A stretch of DNA of 17,868 nt from NCBI GenBank assembly GCA_947258805.1, contig CAMYJV010000028.1, positions 1 through 17,868 of the forward strand. Reading direction: 5' to 3'. This document shows positions 14,250 through 17,868 of the stretch, one piece after another (the first letter of the stretch is position 1; each line of letters starts with the position of its first letter). The stretch is from an uncultured Gammaproteobacteria bacterium. Lineage in GTDB: Bacteria > Pseudomonadota > Gammaproteobacteria > GCA-2729495. Position numbers and translations under genes: made by a program. Under the pieces are notes generated by a model. That model ran no database searches. It was not told the DNA's origin and saw only the letters and a program-made list of their open reading frames with translations.

Positions 14250-15217
14250 ACCCTGACCCCAGTGTCATCCCAGTTGCGGAACAGGAAGTCGGTACCGGCA
14301 AGACCGCGCGCGGCTTTGAGCCATGTCCACCAGTGAACCTCGTTCATGGGCTGGTAGTCGATGTGCCGCAGCTGGTAGCCGGGCACGTACGGGTACATGT
14401 GATGCAGCTCGTGGGCATCAAAATGCATCAGCAGCGCCGACAGCCATGCGGGCAGGCGCAAGGAACGCGTAAATGGCTCCTGCTCCGCCGGCGTGAACGG
14501 CCGCACCGGCTGCCCGCCACTCAAGCGCTGGGGCACATGGGTGTGCTGGCTCAGGATCAGCGCCTCCTGCAAGACCAGGCTCAACAGGAAGCCCGGGCCG
14601 ACCAGTTTGAGAATCACAACGGGCCCGGCCCAGACCAGCACGACGCCATAGCCGATTACGACCACCAGCGTGTTGCGCCGAATGCGCTGCATGTTGGCAG
14701 GGTTGCTGATGTAACGGCCGACCCGCGGCAGGTTCCAGAAGTTCTGGATGCGGTAAGTCAGTGCAAAGACCGGCAGCCAGGTTGCCCAGGCCACGTTGAT
14801 AACGCGGCGCTCCCAGGTGGAGATGGGCCGCGGCACCAGCGATGCCGTGGTCGCGTCGAGGTCTTGCCAGCCGGCGTAATGGTGATGGCGGGCGTGGATG
14901 CGCTGCCAGTTCCAGAATGGGATCAGGCAAAGAAACCCGGCAACGTGACCAACCAGGCGATTGAGGTAGCGCTGGTTGAACAAGGTGTCGTGGCCGGCTT
15001 CGTGGAGCAGCACGAAGGCATGCACGAAGGCCAACGCCAGCAACAGCTGACCCGCGGCATAGGCGAGCGGGCCGCCCAGCGCGGCGAGGCCGATGCCTGC
15101 CGCGAAGCCCGCCAGGGACACACCTGTATGCAGCGCCCCGCGGAGGACTGTTGGCTGCAAATGCGCCACATCGCGAGGTCGCGGTGGGATCCGTTGCAGG
15201 TCACTCTTATCGTTCAT
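14246..15217 (-). CDS. Membrane fatty acid desaturase family protein
   Basis: A multispanning di-iron enzyme of the fatty acid desaturase/hydroxylase superfamily with three histidine boxes: HEAGH (72-76), HARHHH (108-113) and HFDAHELHH (265-273), plus an extra HTH (225-227), counted from the ATG at 15217. The arrangement fits acyl-lipid or acyl-CoA desaturases; hydroxylases and carotenoid ketolases share the fold. The open frame extends to an ATG at 15271 (341 residues), but that ATG overlaps the -10 element of the best promoter candidate and has no ribosome binding site. I therefore favour 15217 (323 residues), whose ribosome binding site is also weak. It is the first gene of the seven-gene operon and overlaps the CarS-like gene by 4 bases (TTGA). 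Confidence 0.88.
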   Translation of the reverse strand: MNDKSDLQRIPPRPRDVAHLQPTVLRGALHTGVSLAGFAAGIGLAALGGPLAYAAGQLLLALAFVHAFVLLHEAGHDTLFNQRYLNRLVGHVAGFLCLIPFWNWQRIHARHHHYAGWQDLDATTASLVPRPISTWERRVINVAWATWLPVFALTYRIQNFWNLPRVGRYISNPANMQRIRRNTLVVVIGYGVVLVWAGPVVILKLVGPGFLLSLVLQEALILSQHTHVPQRLSGGQPVRPFTPAEQEPFTRSLRLPAWLSALLMHFDAHELHHMYPYVPGYQLRHIDYQPMNEVHWWTWLKAARGLAGTDFLFRNWDDTGVRV

Positions 15218-15269
15218 GGGCTTTGCCCGACTCGACCCCAAAGCATGGCTGGCCATGCGGTTGTTAACC

Positions 15270-15298
15270 ATATTGAGCCGATTCGGAGCCTTTGTCAG
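15270..15298 (-). promoter_or_regulatory. Candidate promoter of the seven-gene operon
   Basis: On the minus strand CTGACA (15298-15293, one base from the -35 consensus TTGACA) is followed after exactly 17 bases by CAATAT (15275-15270, three matches to TATAAT including A2, A5 and T6). Transcription would begin near 15263, leaving about 45 bases of leader before the ATG at 15217. The phased hexamers at 15299-15326 sit immediately upstream of the -35 element. This is a pattern match only. Confidence 0.4.
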
Positions 15299-15326
15299 CT
15301 TACAGATTACTTACAAATCCCTTACA
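15299..15326. promoter_or_regulatory. Three CTTACA hexamers phased 11 bp apart, likely response-regulator site
   Basis: CTTACA occurs at 15299-15304, 15310-15315 and 15321-15326, with exactly 5 bases between copies. Read on the operon strand it is TGTAAG-N5-TGTAAG-N5-TGTAAG. Tandem half-sites repeating every 11 bp are characteristic of OmpR/PhoB-family response regulators, which bind head to tail on one DNA face. The array abuts the candidate -35 element of the lipid operon and lies 164 bases before recQ, so the operon is the likelier target. No two-component gene is in the window. Confidence 0.6.
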
Positions 15327-15423
15327 TGAAGCAGCGGAAGGGGCGCCGCGAGACCGCGGGCGACGACCAGTTCCGCGCTGATCCGCTCTGCCAGCTTCCC
15401 AGCGCGACATTTTTTGCCTGGCA

Positions 15424-15453
15424 CCAATTGCTGCCTGTTTAGTCAGCAATTGG
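15424..15453. repeat. 10-bp inverted repeat upstream of recQ
   Basis: CCAATTGCTG (15424-15433) and CAGCAATTGG (15444-15453) are perfectly paired around a 10-base loop, 36 bases before the recQ start. The flanking TTTTTTGCCTGGCACC (15410-15425) reads GGTGCCAGGCAAAAAA on the other strand and shares GGTGCC-R-GG with the element at 5005. The hairpin could be an operator, a leader structure or an element remnant. The rest of 15327-15489 shows nothing else I can name. Confidence 0.45.
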
Positions 15454-15489
15454 CGTAGCGGCCTCTGCCCCCTCTGCTATCCTCTCGCC

Positions 15490-17322
15490 GTGCCCTCCCC
15501 CGCCCACCAGGTCCTTCGCGACGTTTTCGGCTACCACGAGTTTCGTGGCCAGCAGGAAGCCGCCATCGAGCGAGCGCTGGCCGGGCAGGATTCCCTGGTG
15601 CTGATGCCCACCGGCGGCGGCAAAAGCGTGTGCTACCAGGTGCCGGCGCTGCTGGGCCGCGGCACCGCGCTCGTGATCTCGCCGCTGATCGCGCTGATGC
15701 AGGACCAGGTCAGCGCACTGCATGAGCTGGGCGTGGCGGCAGCCTTCCTGAATTCCTCACTGTCCTGGGAGGAACAGGAAGCCATCATCGGGCAGCTGCA
15801 CCGCGGGGAACTGAAACTTCTGTATATAGCGCCGGAACGGCTGGTGCAGCCGCAGACCCGGGCGTGGCTGAGCGAGCTGCCCATTTCGCTGATCGCCATC
15901 GACGAGGCCCACTGCGTGTCGCAATGGGGCCACGATTTCCGGCAGGACTACCTGAGCCTCAATGAACTGCGCCATGTCTTCCCCGGCGTGCCGCGCATGG
16001 CCCTTACCGCCACGGCCACGGCCCTGACCCGTGCGGAGATTATCGAACGGCTGGAGCTGGACGACCCGGCGGTGCTGGTCTCAGGCTTCGACCGGCCGAA
16101 CATCCGTTACCAGGTGCAGCCGAAGACCGATGCGCGTACCCAGCTCGCGCGCTTCCTGGAAGCCCATCGCGGCGAGGCCGGCATCGTGTACTGCCTGTCG
16201 CGCAAGAAGACCGAGAGCATTGCCGAGTGGCTGAATACCCAGGGTTACAAGGCCCTGCCCTACCACGCGGGGTTGTCGGCACACGACCGCGCGACACATC
16301 AGCGGCGCTTTGTCACCGAAGACGGGCTGATCATCGTCGCCACTATTGCCTTCGGGATGGGCATCGACAAACCCGACGTGCGCTTCGTGGCCCACCTGGA
16401 CCTGCCCAAGAGCCTGGAGGCCTACTACCAGGAAACCGGCCGCGCCGGGCGCGACGGGCTGCCCGCCGAGGCCTGGATGGTCTATGGCTTGCAGGACGTG
16501 GTGCGCCTGCGCCAGATGGCCGACGAGAGTATCGCCAACGAAGAGTACAAGCGCCACGAGCGCCAGAAACTCGACGCGTTGCTCGGCTGGTGCGAAGTTA
16601 CCGGCTGCCGCCGCCGGCCACTGCTGGAGTATTTCGGCGAAGAACTGGCCGAGGATTGCGGCAACTGCGATAACTGCCTGCACCCGCCGGCCACCCGCGA
16701 CGGCACGGTGGACGCCCAAATGCTGTTGAGTACGGTGTATCGCACCGGCCAGATGTTCGGCGCTGCACACGTCGTGGACGTGCTGATGGGCAAGAGCACG
16801 GCGAAGACGCAGCAGCACGGGCACGATGCGCTGAGCGTGTTTGGCGTGGGTGCGGATCGGCCGGCCACGGCCTGGCGTTCGGTGGTGCGGCAGCTGGTGG
16901 TGCGGGGTTACTTGCGGGCGGATCCGGAACGCTTTGGGGGCCTGGTGCTGACGGAATCCAGCCGCGCGGTGCTGAAGGGTTCGGCGGCCGTGGAGCTACG
17001 GGAAGATCCACTCGTACCGAAGAAGGCCCGGAGCAAGCGCAAGGCAAAAAGTGCCGGTGCAGGCCTCGGCGCGGGCGGCGCAGACAACGAAGTCGCGATC
17101 ACCGACATGCACCTGTGGGAAGCACTGCGAATGCGCCGGCAGGAACTGGCCAAACAACACGAGGTGCCGCCCTACGTGATCTTCCACGACTCGACGCTCC
17201 GGCAGATGGTGCATGACAAGCCCACCGATGAAGATGGACTGCTAGCCATCAGCGGGGTTGGGCAGGCAAGGTTGGCGCGGTACGGGGAGGAGTTTCTAGA
17301 GGTCATCCGCCGCGAGTTGTGA
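15490..17322 (+). CDS. recQ: ATP-dependent DNA helicase RecQ
   Basis: A 610-residue 3'-5' superfamily 2 helicase acting in recombination and replication-fork repair. Visible features in order are FRGQQEAAI (18-26, motif 0 glutamine), Walker A TGGGKS (41-46), [11 protein letters not shown] (64-74), DEAH (138-141) with the RecQ aromatic-rich loop [10 protein letters not shown] (142-151), LTATAT (172-177), GIVYCLSR (231-238), [15 protein letters not shown] (286-300) and [10 protein letters not shown] (314-323). The RecQ zinc cluster follows (C373, C390, C393, C396), then winged-helix and C-terminal HRDC domains (about 535-610). Length and domains match E. coli RecQ. The start is GTG at 15490; no clear ribosome binding site precedes it. 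A truncated paralogue lies at 5484-5546. Confidence 0.97.
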   Translation: MPSPAHQVLRDVFGYHEFRGQQEAAIERALAGQDSLVLMPTGGGKSVCYQVPALLGRGTALVISPLIALMQDQVSALHELGVAAAFLNSSLSWEEQEAIIGQLHRGELKLLYIAPERLVQPQTRAWLSELPISLIAIDEAHCVSQWGHDFRQDYLSLNELRHVFPGVPRMALTATATALTRAEIIERLELDDPAVLVSGFDRPNIRYQVQPKTDARTQLARFLEAHRGEAGIVYCLSRKKTESIAEWLNTQGYKALPYHAGLSAHDRATHQRRFVTEDGLIIVATIAFGMGIDKPDVRFVAHLDLPKSLEAYYQETGRAGRDGLPAEAWMVYGLQDVVRLRQMADESIANEEYKRHERQKLDALLGWCEVTGCRRRPLLEYFGEELAEDCGNCDNCLHPPATRDGTVDAQMLLSTVYRTGQMFGAAHVVDVLMGKSTAKTQQHGHDALSVFGVGADRPATAWRSVVRQLVVRGYLRADPERFGGLVLTESSRAVLKGSAAVELREDPLVPKKARSKRKAKSAGAGLGAGGADNEVAITDMHLWEALRMRRQELAKQHEVPPYVIFHDSTLRQMVHDKPTDEDGLLAISGVGQARLARYGEEFLEVIRREL

Positions 17323-17350
17323 GGCGCCAGATCCCCGCAGGGACACCCGC

Positions 17351-17868
17351 ATGAGCAAACGCAAGAACGAGCGCGTCCTGGGACTCCTGTATAAGCGGGC
17401 GAAGACGTCCGAGGATCTGCCCTGGTACCGGGCCGAGCCGCCGGCCTTGCTCGTGAAAGCGCTGGAGCACCGCGCCTCGCCCGGGCGGGCACTGGATGTC
17501 GGCTGCGGTGCCGGCACCTATACCCTCTACCTGGCAGACAGGGGCTACGCGGCGACAGGGGTCGACATGATTCCGAAGGCCATTGCGCTACTGCGCGACG
17601 GGGCCCGGGAACGCGGCCTCGAAGTGAACGCGGTGCAGGCAGACATTCTGAGCTGGTGCGACGATCAGCCCTTCGACGTGATACTCGACGTGGGCTGCCT
17701 GCACAGCCTGTCGGCGGACTTTCACCAGGCCTATCGGCAGCAATTGCTGCGCTGGCTGGCGCCAGGCGGCGATTTCATCCTGATTCATTGCGGGCGCCGC
17801 GGTTGGTGGGACGGCTGGCCGGTGGGGCCGAGCCGGGTATCGCGGGAGGACATCACCGCGCTGTTCGC
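17351..17868 (+). CDS. Class I SAM-dependent methyltransferase, N-terminal part
   Basis: 172 codons can be read before the window ends. The protein has YKRAKTSEDLPWYRAEPP near the start (14-31), a SAM-binding DVGCGAGTY (49-57), the acidic GVDM (70-73) and DVILDVGCLHSL at the next strand, followed by LLRWLAPGGDF. This is a small soluble methyltransferase of the type 11/12/25 group, superficially like thiopurine/tellurite methyltransferases; the substrate is unknown. AGGGA (17339-17343) lies 7 bases before the ATG, a good start. It begins 28 bases after recQ and may be co-transcribed with it. The 3' end is outside the window. Confidence 0.85.
   Translation, partial: MSKRKNERVLGLLYKRAKTSEDLPWYRAEPPALLVKALEHRASPGRALDVGCGAGTYTLYLADRGYAATGVDMIPKAIALLRDGARERGLEVNAVQADILSWCDDQPFDVILDVGCLHSLSADFHQAYRQQLLRWLAPGGDFILIHCGRRGWWDGWPVGPSRVSREDITALF

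Larger units (their letters stand above)
6151..15271 (-). other. Seven-gene overlapping operon, probable specialised lipid pathway
   Basis: Seven minus-strand genes run without a single intergenic base. The overlaps are desaturase/CarS-like 4, CarS-like/dikinase 4, dikinase/UbiA 38, UbiA/methyltransferase 4, methyltransferase/PlsC 4 and PlsC/reductase-kinase 20. Four of the six junctions are stop-start NTGA overlaps, which favour translational coupling and roughly fixed product ratios. I see no internal terminator or promoter. The unit is bounded by the divergent recQ upstream and the convergent phosphatidyltransferase gene downstream. Confidence 0.85.

Noticed and set aside
15431..15446. Possible LexA box (CTG-N10-CAG) before recQ
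   Set aside because: The bases inside the CTG/CAG ends are C and T rather than the T and A of CTGT-N8-ACAG, and the AT-rich alternating core is missing. The match follows from the larger inverted repeat.
16081..16824. A 247-residue open frame on the minus strand
   Set aside because: It is opposite the recQ helicase core and has shadow composition without any domain.

Overview
The window is GC-rich chromosomal DNA, almost certainly from a gammaproteobacterium. The pointers are the protein families, the dense head-to-tail gene packing, and two REP-type inverted repeats with a core (GTGGGAGCGGCTTCAGCCGC) of the kind I recall from Pseudomonas/Xanthomonadales-like genomes. I cannot place the genus. 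No tRNA, rRNA, CRISPR array, prophage or intact insertion sequence is visible.

Layout. 1-413 (-) is the 5' part of an NCS1-type nucleobase permease. It diverges from a two-gene unit (582-2362, +): a persulfide dioxygenase fused to a rhodanese, then a nitroreductase-family flavoprotein. A repeat-rich gap follows (2363-2555). Next comes a minus-strand pair, a LemA-family protein and a DUF2207 membrane protein with a polyglycine tail (4954-2556). The gap 4955-5586 holds a second copy of the same composite repeat and two dead genes: a Trp-rich TIGR02450-like gene broken by an in-frame amber codon, and a short 5' remnant of a recQ paralogue. A CDP-alcohol phosphatidyltransferase of the phosphatidylserine-synthase type follows (5587-6309, +).

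The centrepiece is a seven-gene minus-strand operon (about 15271 to 6151) in which every gene overlaps the next. In order of transcription it encodes a membrane fatty-acid desaturase, a CarS-like (CDP-archaeol synthase family) integral membrane protein, a large PEP-synthase/rifampin-phosphotransferase-like enzyme, a short UbiA-type prenyltransferase, a zinc-finger SAM methyltransferase, a PlsC-type acyltransferase, and an 853-residue fusion of a thioester-reductase-like domain to an aminoglycoside-phosphotransferase-like kinase. All but the methyltransferase belong to families that act on lipids, thioesters, prenyl groups or phosphoryl transfer to an alcohol. I infer a dedicated route to an unusual membrane lipid or lipid-like metabolite that I do not recognise as described. 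Upstream lie three CTTACA hexamers phased exactly 11 bp apart, which suggests control by an OmpR/PhoB-type response regulator. The operon's last gene runs 159 bp into the 3' end of the convergent phosphatidyltransferase gene.

Divergent from the operon is a full-length recQ helicase gene (15490-17322), followed by the 5' part of a class I SAM methyltransferase gene (17351 to the window end).
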